A stretch of DNA of 43,948 bases from Paenibacillus lignilyticus (GTDB lineage Bacteria > Bacillota > Bacilli > Paenibacillales > Paenibacillaceae): positions 1 through 43,948 of the forward strand of contig NZ_JAGKSP010000027.1 of NCBI RefSeq assembly GCF_017942085.1. Reading direction: 5' to 3'. The position numbers and the translations under genes are program-made. Shown here one piece after another: positions 15,442 to 23,547 of the stretch (position 1 is the stretch's first letter; the number at the start of each line of letters is the position of its first letter). Under the pieces are notes generated by a model. That model worked only from the letters and a program-made list of their open reading frames with translations. It did no database searches and was not told the origin of the DNA.

Positions 15442-15957
15442 ATGATTATACACAAAGGCGAAACCTTATTCCGTCAGGGCGAATCCGGTCCCCTCTACCA
15501 CCTGAAGAGCGGTTTGCTCAAAATTGTTCGCGTCCATCAGGATGGCTCGCAGATCTTGGTCAATATTATCGTGCCGGACGAAATCATTCCGCATCATTCC
15601 TTAATCAGCCCTAATCCTTATTACGGCACTGCGATTGCGCTCGTCACTTGTGAAATCGATTGTTTGCCCGCCGAAGCCTGGTACGCCGAGCTTGAACAAA
15701 ATCCGGGGCAATGCCGCGACATCGCCCTTAAGCTGCAGGACAAGCTGCGCATGATGCAGCAGCGAATTGACCAACTCACCGAGGTTGCGCCGGCAGAGAA
15801 GCTGCGTAAGCTGCAGGCTTGGTTTCAGGCTTACATCTCCCCCCACTCCTTATCCGATGTGCTGACGCAGGATGAGATCGGGCAGTTTCTCGGGCTGCGC
15901 CGGGAAACCATTAACCGGCTGCTGCGCAGCCAATCGGAAGGAGAAACCATCAAGTAG
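15442..15957 (+). CDS. Crp/Fnr family transcription regulator (short)
   Basis: This protein of about 171 residues has a cyclic-nucleotide-binding-like jelly roll (IHKGETLFRQGESGPLYHLKSGLLKIV) and a C-terminal helix-turn-helix (LTQDEIGQFLGLRRETINRLL). It is shorter than Crp or Fnr (210-240) at both ends. It has three Cys (in VTCEIDCL and GQCRD) and neither the N-terminal cluster of E. coli Fnr nor the C-terminal one of Bacillus Fnr, so an Fe-S cluster is unlikely and the signal is unknown. Two adjacent ATGs (15439, 15442) follow GAGG; the second is better spaced. Its stop lies only 6 bp from the stop of convergent hmp, whose promoter has a consensus Crp/Fnr box; a regulator-target pair is likely. 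Confidence 0.83.
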   Translation: MIIHKGETLFRQGESGPLYHLKSGLLKIVRVHQDGSQILVNIIVPDEIIPHHSLISPNPYYGTAIALVTCEIDCLPAEAWYAELEQNPGQCRDIALKLQDKLRMMQQRIDQLTEVAPAEKLRKLQAWFQAYISPHSLSDVLTQDEIGQFLGLRRETINRLLRSQSEGETIK

Positions 15958-15963
15958 TCGCCA

Positions 15964-17232
15964 CTACCCTTGTGCAGAAGCTGTTTCCTGCGGCTGCGCC
16001 GTCGTTTCCGGTGCAGCTTCCAAGCTGCCGCTCGGTCCGAAGAATTCATAATGAATATCCTCCGAAGCGACACCCCACTCCTTCAAGAGGCCAAATACCA
16101 TTCTCATAAACGGCTCCGGACCGCAGAAGTAGAAGCTCGCATCCTTCGTCGGTACGACGTCTTGTAGCCATGGCAGGTCGATATAACCTTCTTTATGAAA
16201 AGCTTGCGCGGCACGGTCATCTTCGGTCGGCTTGTCGTAACACCAGTACAACGATACCTGCGATGCGCGTGATGCCAGCTCCTCGACTTCGGATCGCAAG
16301 GCATGCACAGAGGCATTTTGCGCGGCATGGATGAACGTAACCGGACGATCCGAATGGCTTTCGGTCAAGGTGGATAGCATACTCACTAGAGGCGTCAAAC
16401 CGACGCCGCCGCTAATCAAGACAACCGGCCTTGTATCCATGCGATCTAACGTGAAATGGCCTGCAGGTGCCGACAGCCACAGTACGTCCGCTTGGTTGAT
16501 CTGCTCATGCAAGTATCTCGATACCTTCCCACCGGGTCTGTTCGGAAATTCGTCTTCGCGTTTGACCGAAATGCGATAATACGGTTTACCCGGACCGCCG
16601 GATAAGCTGTACTGACGAATATGCGTGTAAGTCTCCCCGGGAATGTGCACTTTAACGCTCACATACTGCCCCGGCTCGAAAGCAGGAAGTGCTCCTCCAT
16701 CCTCCGGTACCAGATAGAAGGATGTAATGACATCGCTCTCCCGCACCTTCCTCTCCACGCGAAATGCCCGATAGTCCGCCCAACCGCCATTTTGCTGCTC
16801 AGCCTGTTTGTACATTTCGGCTTCCGTCTCGATAAAGACATTCGCGATAATTCCATAGGCTTCCGCCCAGGCGCCTAAAATCTCCTCCGTTGCCGCATCA
16901 CCCAGCACATCCTTGATCGCGGTCAGCAGCATTTGGCCGACAATGGGATAATGCTCTGCTTTGACGCCAAGGCTGCGATGTTTATGGGCGATTTGCTTCA
17001 CAGCCGGCAGAATCATCTCCAGCTTATCGATGTGAAGCGCAGCCGCATAAACCGCATTGGCCAGCGCAGTCTGCTGCCTGCCCTTGGTTTGATTCGCATG
17101 ATTGAACATATGAAGCAGCTCGGGATGAGCGGTAAACAGCAGCTGATAGAATCGTTTCGTAATGGTCGTGCCATGAACCTCTAATACCGGAACGGTTGAT
17201 TTAATAATATCGATCGTTTGTTTGCTTAGCAT
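15964..17232 (-). CDS. hmp: Flavohaemoglobin (nitric oxide dioxygenase)
   Basis: This 422-residue protein oxidises NO to nitrate using NAD(P)H and O2. An N-terminal globin domain (residues 1-140) keeps Tyr29, Gln53 and proximal His85 (in KHRSLGV) at the same positions as in E. coli Hmp. A ferredoxin-reductase-like module follows, with RQYSLS (FAD), GGVGLTP (NADPH) and FCGPEPFM; it ends in EFFGP plus a ~20-residue Ala/Pro/Gln tail. ATG 17232 is preferred to the longer frame (open to 17277), because GAGG is 8 bp upstream and the next residues match the family start. The upstream promoter has a Crp/Fnr box. No terminator separates it from the convergent crp-like gene. Confidence 0.94.
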   Translation of the reverse strand: MLSKQTIDIIKSTVPVLEVHGTTITKRFYQLLFTAHPELLHMFNHANQTKGRQQTALANAVYAAALHIDKLEMILPAVKQIAHKHRSLGVKAEHYPIVGQMLLTAIKDVLGDAATEEILGAWAEAYGIIANVFIETEAEMYKQAEQQNGGWADYRAFRVERKVRESDVITSFYLVPEDGGALPAFEPGQYVSVKVHIPGETYTHIRQYSLSGGPGKPYYRISVKREDEFPNRPGGKVSRYLHEQINQADVLWLSAPAGHFTLDRMDTRPVVLISGGVGLTPLVSMLSTLTESHSDRPVTFIHAAQNASVHALRSEVEELASRASQVSLYWCYDKPTEDDRAAQAFHKEGYIDLPWLQDVVPTKDASFYFCGPEPFMRMVFGLLKEWGVASEDIHYEFFGPSGSLEAAPETTAQPQETASAQG

Positions 17233-17268
17233 GGTCAGTTCCTCGCTTTCGTCACTTGGAATAATCCA

Positions 17269-17312
17269 AGTATACAAGACGGCCTCACGCAGTCGATGTG
17301 ATTACAATCACA
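17269..17312 (-). promoter_or_regulatory. hmp promoter with Crp/Fnr box at class II position
   Basis: The 16-bp dyad TGTGATTACAATCACA (17297-17312) has 7-bp perfect arms and matches TGTGA-N6-TCACA. The -10 is TATACT on the minus strand (17274-17269). With transcription starting near 17262, the dyad centre falls at about -42, the class II activator position, and no -35 hexamer is present at the right distance. Confidence 0.8.
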
Positions 17313-17346
17313 GGAATTCGCAACGATCTGTGAAAATAAGAACAGC

Positions 17347-17370
17347 AAAAAAGCCACCTATACGGCGGCT
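17347..17370 (-). terminator. Terminator of the diguanylate cyclase gene
   Basis: On the minus strand, AGCCGCC and GGTGGCT pair (one G-U) around a 5-base loop and are followed by TTTTTT. It lies 20 bp beyond the stop. Confidence 0.75.
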
Positions 17371-17390
17371 CTCTCTGCTCTACATGCTCT

Positions 17391-18980
17391 CTACACCAAG
17401 ACAGTCCGGTTCGCAACGCGCACCGTATTCCGCCCCGCATGCTTGGCCTCATACAAGGCACGATCCGCAGCCTTCAGCAGCTGCTTCATATCATGCCAGT
17501 CGTCCGTCGCGGCTTCACCGCTCGCCACAGCAACGCCGAAACTCGCCGTTACCGCTATGAATCCATTCGGAGATGCCGATAACGCCATGGGCTGACTGAC
17601 AAGCGCATTCCGAATCCGGTGCGCCTCGGCTTCCGCTTCCTCAAGCGATAAGCCCGGCATCATCATCACGAATTCCTCCCCGCCATAACGAGCAAGGACA
17701 TCTTCCGCGCGCAGCACGTTGCGGCATACACCGACTACGTGAAGGAGTGCACGGTCTCCGACATCATGTCCATAAGTGTCATTAATCCGTTTAAAGTGGT
17801 CGATATCGAATAACAGCAGCGCAAGCGGCTCTCCGTTCAACAACGATTCCGCCAGCAGCTTCTCGCTCAGCTGCAAGAAATGCGTCCGATTGTAAATCCC
17901 CGTAAGGCCATCGTGAAAAGCAAGCTCATGCAGTCGCTGCTGCAGCCGCACGCGTTCGGAAACATCGATGAGCACAATCAGCTTGCCCGTTTCCTGACCG
18001 CCCTTCTTCCTGACGACGGATGCCCGAATATCGTAGTAGTAGGACTGGCCATCCTTCTCCCACAACGTTTCTTGCGTGCTCTGCGAGTCCGTTTCCTCAA
18101 TGAGGGTACTGTCCGTATGCTGGCGCCATAATGGCTCGATCGACCGCCCAAGCGAATACGTCGATAACTGCGGCATCACCTGCGCAGCGGCCGGGTTGTA
18201 ATCGACCAGCCGATTGTTCATATCCAGCACGAGTACGCCATCGCTCATGCTCTCGAACAGATTATCCCGCGCAATCGGCGCCACGTTCATCAATCCGCGC
18301 GAAGCGAGTGCCCACATATACAGCGCAGAAGTGCCGGCCATAATAACCGGAATGGGGTCGATCCCCTGCGGCGTCAAATTACCGAGGTAAGCAAAATCGC
18401 CCGCAAGCGGCAGCAGCAGCCCCACCAGCATCGTAATGTGCTGAAGCCTGTAAGCCGACTTCATGCGGCCCCAATACAGCAGCAGCAGCGCTACACCGCC
18501 GAACATGCAGCCAAACGTATATGCGCCTTGGATGATGTACCAAGGTCCCGCGTTCAGATCGACCTTCAAGAAACCTAATTCCGGCCGAATCGTGATGGCC
18601 CGATAATACAGATGATGCATTTCGTTCGACATCACGAGCGCAACGGTCACAAGCGGCATGATGAACAATCCCGCGCGCAAGGCGGGCTTCAAATAACGTT
18701 CCATGCCGAGAAAATACATAATGAGCAGAAGATTGATGGGAGGAAGAAACGGCATCCCGATGTATTCAACCTTAATCCAGAAGGTGATCTCTTCCAGTGA
18801 TCCGGCAGACAGCTCCAGCGCAGAGCCGAATATATAAACGGCAGACAGCAAGCAGTGCGCGACAAAGGTCTTCGACATCGACTGCTTCGCACGATTCGTT
18901 AAGATGTAAATCCCCATAATGACATTAATGACGCCGGCCGTAACCATCAACGTTAGAATAGCCGAATAAGGCGTTCCCAT
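17391..18980 (-). CDS. Membrane diguanylate cyclase (7TM-PAS-GGDEF)
   Basis: This is a 529-residue protein. Residues 1-225 form about seven membrane segments like the N-terminal sensor of 7TM histidine kinases. Residues ~235-345 form a PAS domain (LFESMSDGVLVLDMNNRLVDYN to IVLIDVSERVRLQQRL), and residues 350-525 a GGDEF domain. The catalytic motif is GGEEF (433-437), with FDIDHFKRINDTYGHDVGD for metal and substrate binding. The product-inhibition I-site RAED (424-427) is five residues before the motif. It should therefore make cyclic di-GMP and be feedback-inhibited, at the membrane, in response to an unknown signal. No EAL domain is present. GTGGAG precedes the ATG. Confidence 0.9.
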   Translation of the reverse strand: MGTPYSAILTLMVTAGVINVIMGIYILTNRAKQSMSKTFVAHCLLSAVYIFGSALELSAGSLEEITFWIKVEYIGMPFLPPINLLLIMYFLGMERYLKPALRAGLFIMPLVTVALVMSNEMHHLYYRAITIRPELGFLKVDLNAGPWYIIQGAYTFGCMFGGVALLLLYWGRMKSAYRLQHITMLVGLLLPLAGDFAYLGNLTPQGIDPIPVIMAGTSALYMWALASRGLMNVAPIARDNLFESMSDGVLVLDMNNRLVDYNPAAAQVMPQLSTYSLGRSIEPLWRQHTDSTLIEETDSQSTQETLWEKDGQSYYYDIRASVVRKKGGQETGKLIVLIDVSERVRLQQRLHELAFHDGLTGIYNRTHFLQLSEKLLAESLLNGEPLALLLFDIDHFKRINDTYGHDVGDRALLHVVGVCRNVLRAEDVLARYGGEEFVMMMPGLSLEEAEAEAHRIRNALVSQPMALSASPNGFIAVTASFGVAVASGEAATDDWHDMKQLLKAADRALYEAKHAGRNTVRVANRTVLV

Positions 18981-19026
18981 TCCCTATGCACTCCACTCGG
19001 AATCCGAACGATTCCCTTTTATCATC

Positions 19027-19899
19027 TTACGCCGTTGCGATTTGGAAGGTCGACACAACCGCCGCATGATCGGACGGCCATTCATTATCCTCATGACTGC
19101 CGAACCCCTTCGGCTCGCCAACGACAAACACTTCGGAGTTCACAGCCGTCACGCGGGAACCATGATAGTATATAAAATCAATGCGGTCCTGCGGCTCAAA
19201 CGGGTTATCGCCCCAAGGATGTTCCGGCGTATGGACCGTCGACCATGTAAGGCCGGGCATCGCTGCCGGATCGGGGTGCACGATGCGGTAGGAATCCAGA
19301 AGTCCCGCCTCTTCCGCCATCGCGCTTACCGGCCATCGTACGACATACCCGTCATGCAGCGACTTCGTATCATCGCCCCAATCGAGATGGGAAGGCGCGT
19401 TGAAATCGCCCATGAGGAACAACGGCATGTCCGATGCCAGATGAGGGGCAAGGTCACGCAGAACCAGCGCCAGCTCTCTACCGCGGGCCTCTTGCTCCAT
19501 GGCCACAATCTCGTCTACCGGTTTATGATCAAACAAAGCCCAGTACGGTCCGTAAGGATCATAATATAAATGGGCATCGGCAACGAGAATGACTTGTCCG
19601 GAGGGCAGCTGAATGTGAGTAAGAACCGCGCTCATGCCATCGACATGGACGGCTTCGATGATGGGATATTTACTAATAACGCTGCAGTTTGCCCGGCCTT
19701 CTTGGTTCTGGTAATAATGCCAGCCCAGCTTCTCCGCCACTGCTTTGCCGGGATCCGGCGTTTCCTGAAACCCTACGATATCCGCACCGGACAGCTCTAC
19801 GGCCCGGGCAATTTTGTTTACGCCGTCATGAACGGCCTCGCCGCCCAGCCATGTGTTGAAAGTCATGATTTTTATTGTATCCGTCGTCGTTTGCATCAC
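19027..19899 (-). CDS. Endonuclease/exonuclease/phosphatase family protein
   Basis: This is a 290-residue protein of the EEP (DNase I-like) superfamily. It has KIMTFNTWLGG at the start, a metal-binding Glu in VGFQET, the active-site MGDFNAPSH and a C-terminal SDHAAVVST. Members cleave phosphodiesters in nucleic acids, phosphoinositides or other substrates. There is no signal peptide, so it is probably cytoplasmic; the substrate is unknown. GTG 19899 (8 bp after GGGGAG) and ATG 19896 are both possible starts. It is divergent from the DeoR-type gene. Confidence 0.83.
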   Translation of the reverse strand: MMQTTTDTIKIMTFNTWLGGEAVHDGVNKIARAVELSGADIVGFQETPDPGKAVAEKLGWHYYQNQEGRANCSVISKYPIIEAVHVDGMSAVLTHIQLPSGQVILVADAHLYYDPYGPYWALFDHKPVDEIVAMEQEARGRELALVLRDLAPHLASDMPLFLMGDFNAPSHLDWGDDTKSLHDGYVVRWPVSAMAEEAGLLDSYRIVHPDPAAMPGLTWSTVHTPEHPWGDNPFEPQDRIDFIYYHGSRVTAVNSEVFVVGEPKGFGSHEDNEWPSDHAAVVSTFQIATA

Positions 19900-20023
19900 G
19901 CTTACATCTCCCCTTTTCGACTATTTTAACGAATCGCGTCGGATTTGGAAATACAGGAGAACGTCCTGCCGATTTTTCTGCTAAAATGACACTTAGTAGA
20001 GCACATGCTTGGAGGCGACTTAG

Positions 20024-20803
20024 GTGTCCTTAATCGGCGAAGAACGCAAACAGAAAATACTGGACCTGCTTGAGCTGAACGGTAAAGTATCTTCATCTGA
20101 ATTGGTGCAGCTATTCGACGTGTCGAAGGAAACGGTGCGCAGATATTTGGATGAACTCGAAGGACAAGCTAAGCTGAAGAAGGTCTACGGCGGAGCTGTT
20201 AAGCCTTCCGTCATCTTTGAGGAATCGCCTTATTTGGAGCGGATCACGCTCAAGCGCGAGGAGAAAAATCAAATAGGCCGGCAAGCGGCCGGCCTCATTC
20301 GTGATGGTGAAGTCATCTTTCTCGATGAAGGAACGACGCTGCTGACCGTCATTCCGCATTTGACGCAAACCGGCTTAACGGTGCTGACCCATTCGTTTCC
20401 CGCTGCTACCCTATTGATGGAACAGCAGAATCAAGGGCGCTTCGATGGCCGAATCTTGTTTCTCGGCGGGGAAATCAGCGCTTTGCATGCCCGGTGCGCA
20501 GGCTCCATGACCGAAACGGCTCTTGGCCATTATTATATCGATAAAGCCTTCATTTCCGTTGATGGCATCCATGCCGAAGCCGGTCTTACCAGCTTGGACG
20601 ACAGCAAGTCCGCCGTATCCCGCAAGGCGATCTCCCATGCTACTGAGGTCATTGTAGCCGCGGATTATACGAAACTCGGGCATCGTTTCCCCTATAAGCT
20701 TGGCGATCTGGAGGATATATCGTTTATCCTATGTAACCAAGCGCCGCCGTCAGATTGGAACGAAGCGCTCGCCAAACATCCCCTGCGTTGGATCACGCCT
20801 TAG
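20024..20803 (+). CDS. DeoR family transcription regulator
   Basis: This is a 259-residue protein with an N-terminal DeoR helix-turn-helix (ERKQKILDLLELNGKVSSSELVQLFDVSKETVRRYLDELE) and a C-terminal sugar-phosphate-sensing domain: IFLDEGTTLLTVIPHL, AFISVDGIHAEAGLT, and ADYTKLGHRF. Such proteins usually repress sugar or polyol catabolism genes and are released by a phosphosugar. The likely target is not obvious: the divergent neighbour is the EEP protein, and the convergent one is an EamA transporter 1 bp away. The GTG start is 8 bp after GGAGG. Confidence 0.88.
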   Translation: MSLIGEERKQKILDLLELNGKVSSSELVQLFDVSKETVRRYLDELEGQAKLKKVYGGAVKPSVIFEESPYLERITLKREEKNQIGRQAAGLIRDGEVIFLDEGTTLLTVIPHLTQTGLTVLTHSFPAATLLMEQQNQGRFDGRILFLGGEISALHARCAGSMTETALGHYYIDKAFISVDGIHAEAGLTSLDDSKSAVSRKAISHATEVIVAADYTKLGHRFPYKLGDLEDISFILCNQAPPSDWNEALAKHPLRWITP

Positions 20804-20804
20804 C

Positions 20805-21656
20805 CTAACCGAATAGGCTGATGACCACGATCGCGGTCGCAATCGTAGCGGATGATGCAATTCGTTTCATCCCCTGCTGCTCTTTCAGCACCATGATGCC
20901 CAGTAAGGTTGCGAAGACCGTCCCAATCTCTCGAACCGGAGAAATGTGAGCCATTGGCGCCAGATTCATCGCAAATAAGAATAACAAGTACGACCCCGGC
21001 GAAAGCACGGCACCCATAAGGATGACTCTCCAATTCGCCTTTAGCTCGACCTTCCACTTTCCTGAACGCAGCACAGCTGGTGTCAATGCCAGCAGGAAAC
21101 CCAGATTGCCCAGACAGAGCAGTTCAGGCGGCGATAAATAGTCGAGCGTCAATTTGTCCACGAATACATAGCAGGTTGTACATAACCCCACTCCAAACGC
21201 AACGAGAATGGGCTTAGATGACCGCGCCCTCTTGCTCCTTCGAAACGACCAATCACTGATGATGAAGAAACTGACGATCATGCAGAGGATGCCAAACCAA
21301 CCCCATACAGACAACGATTCGCCAAGAAAAGCAACGCCGATCGTTGGCACGAGCAGTGTTGACGTCCCCCTCATGATGGGATACATCTGCGACAAATCCC
21401 CAAGATCATAGGCTTTGGTCAGCATAAAGGCGTAGCAGCCTTGTATGATCATCGTGATGAGAATAAGCACATAAGCCTGCCACGGCAGCGCTTTGCTTAA
21501 CAGCTTGCTTATAACGAGCGGAATCAGGAAGATTGTCGTTGGAATAAGGATGATCCATAAGAAAGCCGCCTTGTTCAAGCTTCGTTTGGCAAACAAATTC
21601 CATACGGCGTGTGTAAGTCCGGAGAACAGCACTAGGAAAACAGCGAATACCAGCAT
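20805..21656 (-). CDS. EamA/DMT superfamily transporter
   Basis: This is a 283-residue membrane protein with about ten hydrophobic segments arranged as two EamA repeats of five. It has the motif FSGLTHAVWNLFAKRS in the first helix and PIMRGTSTLLVP and SPVREIGTVFATLLG at the fourth helix of each repeat, characteristic of drug/metabolite transporters. The substrate is unknown. The ATG follows the stop of the upstream phosphatase gene by one base (TAG-C-ATG), so the two are translationally coupled. The stop is one base from that of the convergent DeoR gene, with no terminator between. Confidence 0.85.
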   Translation of the reverse strand: MLVFAVFLVLFSGLTHAVWNLFAKRSLNKAAFLWIILIPTTIFLIPLVISKLLSKALPWQAYVLILITMIIQGCYAFMLTKAYDLGDLSQMYPIMRGTSTLLVPTIGVAFLGESLSVWGWFGILCMIVSFFIISDWSFRRSKRARSSKPILVAFGVGLCTTCYVFVDKLTLDYLSPPELLCLGNLGFLLALTPAVLRSGKWKVELKANWRVILMGAVLSPGSYLLFLFAMNLAPMAHISPVREIGTVFATLLGIMVLKEQQGMKRIASSATIATAIVVISLFG

Positions 21657-21657
21657 G

Positions 21658-22488
21658 CTATTCTACCTTAGCCGTGCCGAATAGATGCTGCGGCAGCTTC
21701 GCTTCCCAGGATTCAGGTGCTGCCAGTCCCAGTGCATGGGCAACAACCGCAGCTGTGTCCGTAATGACGATCGGCTCCGTAATGGTTGTTCCAGGCGCAA
21801 TACCCGGGCCAGCCGCTGCCCAGAAAATTGTTTTATCCAGCGGATGGTCGCTGCCGTGGTCGGTATCGACTTCCCCGCCGCCGCCATGATCGGATACGAC
21901 GATGACGAGACTGTCGTTCAGCGCATTCGCTTGCTCAAGCGCATCCAGGATGACGCCTGTATTGGTATCCGTTTCTTCGATGCTGCGCAGCTGTTCAGGC
22001 GTATTGTAGCCATGCTTATGGCCCGCTATATCCGGTAAATCCAAGTGAACGTACAGCAGCTTGAAATCAGAATGGTTACTAATATAGTCAGCCGTTGCCA
22101 AGGCAATCTCTCGGTCAGGCATAGATACCTTATGTACGCCGATATTCGGTTCAATAATGCCATAGTTGATAGGCTGCCATGCGCTGAACGAGGCAAGCTT
22201 GACACTCGGGTCTGCTTCACGGGCGATTCGGAAAATGGAAGGATAAGGCGAATCTCCAGGGAATAGCTGCTTCTCTGCCTTCGAGTTCGTTAATCCATGT
22301 TTATCGGGGTTCACGCCATGCATCAGCGCCCCCCAGCATTCTGCGCTGATCGTAGGTGAAGCCGTTTGCGCATCGAATGAAACAGCTCCTCTGCTGATCA
22401 AGCGATCTAAATGAGGTGTTGAAGCAGCCTGCACGAAATTCCCGGCTCCGTCCCAACCGATAATGACGACCCGCTTAATGACTCCCAT
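21658..22488 (-). CDS. Alkaline-phosphatase-superfamily hydrolase (nucleotide pyrophosphatase-like)
   Basis: This is a 276-residue protein resembling type I phosphodiesterases/nucleotide pyrophosphatases. Metal-binding motifs are GWDGAG at the start, a nucleophile region SPTISAECWGALMHG, LPDIAGHKHGYN (Asp and His), VVSDHGGGGEVDTDHG, and further His. There is no signal peptide, so it may act in the cytoplasm on a phosphodiester or phosphomonoester. It is the first gene of a coupled pair with an EamA transporter, which suggests one handles the substrate or product of the other. AGGGGG precedes the ATG by about 12 bp. Confidence 0.82.
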   Translation of the reverse strand: MGVIKRVVIIGWDGAGNFVQAASTPHLDRLISRGAVSFDAQTASPTISAECWGALMHGVNPDKHGLTNSKAEKQLFPGDSPYPSIFRIAREADPSVKLASFSAWQPINYGIIEPNIGVHKVSMPDREIALATADYISNHSDFKLLYVHLDLPDIAGHKHGYNTPEQLRSIEETDTNTGVILDALEQANALNDSLVIVVSDHGGGGEVDTDHGSDHPLDKTIFWAAAGPGIAPGTTITEPIVITDTAAVVAHALGLAAPESWEAKLPQHLFGTAKVE

Positions 22489-22641
22489 AGTTCATTAAAC
22501 CCCCTGTATAAATATGCGATGTAGTTCTCTTTAAGCATACTCATTCCGCCAAGTAAATTCAATACAAAACAACCAAATTCAACTAAAGACACATTCATAT
22601 TATTTTCGGCCAGCCTTCATCCGCAAAAAAGAGTCCACCTA

Positions 22642-22668
22642 TGAAACCTCCGTTGTCCTCTCGTCGTA
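22642..22668 (+). promoter_or_regulatory. ECF-sigma-like promoter of spo0M
   Basis: TGAAAC (22642-22647), 17 bp, CGTA (22665-22668) matches the sigma-W type consensus TGAAAC-N16/17-CGTA. It is 46 bp upstream of the spo0M ATG. I recall spo0M being linked to alternative sigma factors in B. subtilis, but cannot verify that here. Confidence 0.55.
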
Positions 22669-22713
22669 TCAGATCATTGAATACGTACAATTATAAGGAG
22701 GCGTTATATTACA

Positions 22714-23493
22714 ATGTCTATGTTTAAACGCATGCTGGCAAGCGTCGGAATCGGTGCAGCGCAAGTCGATCTCATGCTTCACGAGGATGAGGTGCAGGCA
22801 GGGGATACTCTTAGCGGCGTTGTCCGGATTCAAGGCGGCCGTGTAGCTCAGCAGGTCGATGACGTCTACGCCTTCGTTATGACACGATATGTTAAGGAAC
22901 ATAATGATACCAAGATAGAAGAAGAAGCTCCCATAGCCAAATTTCTTCTCGCCGGCAAGTTTACGGTTGAAGCTGAGCAAGTCTATGAGTTTCCCGTATC
23001 CTTTCAGCTGCCGGTAAATACGCCGGTTACGATGGGCAGAACGCCGGTATGGATTCAAACGGGACTGGAAATCAAGGAAGCCATTGACCCTAAGGACCGG
23101 GATCAGCTTCAAGTGAATCCCCACCCGTATTCCGCGGTTGTACTGGATGCCGTTCGTCAGCTCGGCTTCCGCATTCGCGAAGTCACCTGCCAATACGCGC
23201 CGCAATACGGCAGAATTGCGGGACTTTCTTTCGTGCAAGAATTCGAATTTATTCCCACCTCGGAGTTCCGAGGCCAGCTTGATGAGCTGGAAATCGTGTT
23301 TTATCCCGATGCGGATGGGGTTGATTTGCTGCTGCAGATCGATCGCAAGGCGCGCGGCCTATCCGGCTTGTTCTCCGAAGCCTTTGACACCGACGAGCGT
23401 TACGTCAAGCTTCGCTTCGACCGCAATCACCTGGCTTCCGGCGCAAGCTATGTTGCCGACCAGCTGGCGGATACGATTCGCCGCTATATCTAG
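22714..23493 (+). CDS. spo0M: Sporulation control protein Spo0M
   Basis: This is a 259-residue arrestin-like protein of the Spo0M family. It starts MSMFKRMLASVGIGAAQVDLMLHEDEVQAGDTLSGVVRIQGG, which is close to the family N-terminus, and has the characteristic FPVSFQLPVNTPVT strand pair. The length is typical (B. subtilis about 258). Spo0M affects sporulation and cell division; its mechanism is not settled. The C-terminal part contains the LLQIDRKARGL segment and ends in a short helix. AAGGAGGCG lies 12 bp upstream of the ATG. It is monocistronic, with an ECF-like promoter. Confidence 0.9.
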   Translation: MSMFKRMLASVGIGAAQVDLMLHEDEVQAGDTLSGVVRIQGGRVAQQVDDVYAFVMTRYVKEHNDTKIEEEAPIAKFLLAGKFTVEAEQVYEFPVSFQLPVNTPVTMGRTPVWIQTGLEIKEAIDPKDRDQLQVNPHPYSAVVLDAVRQLGFRIREVTCQYAPQYGRIAGLSFVQEFEFIPTSEFRGQLDELEIVFYPDADGVDLLLQIDRKARGLSGLFSEAFDTDERYVKLRFDRNHLASGASYVADQLADTIRRYI

Positions 23494-23507
23494 CTCAGCC
23501 CTAAAGA

Positions 23508-23545
23508 AAAAGGCGGCAGCAAGGTCTCCCTTGCGCCGCCTTTCC
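23508..23545. terminator. Bidirectional terminator
   Basis: A long GC-rich stem, AAAGGCGGC plus GCAAGG (23508-23524) with its complement (23527-23543), lies between the convergent spo0M and histidine kinase genes. Confidence 0.8.
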
Positions 23546-23547
23546 TA

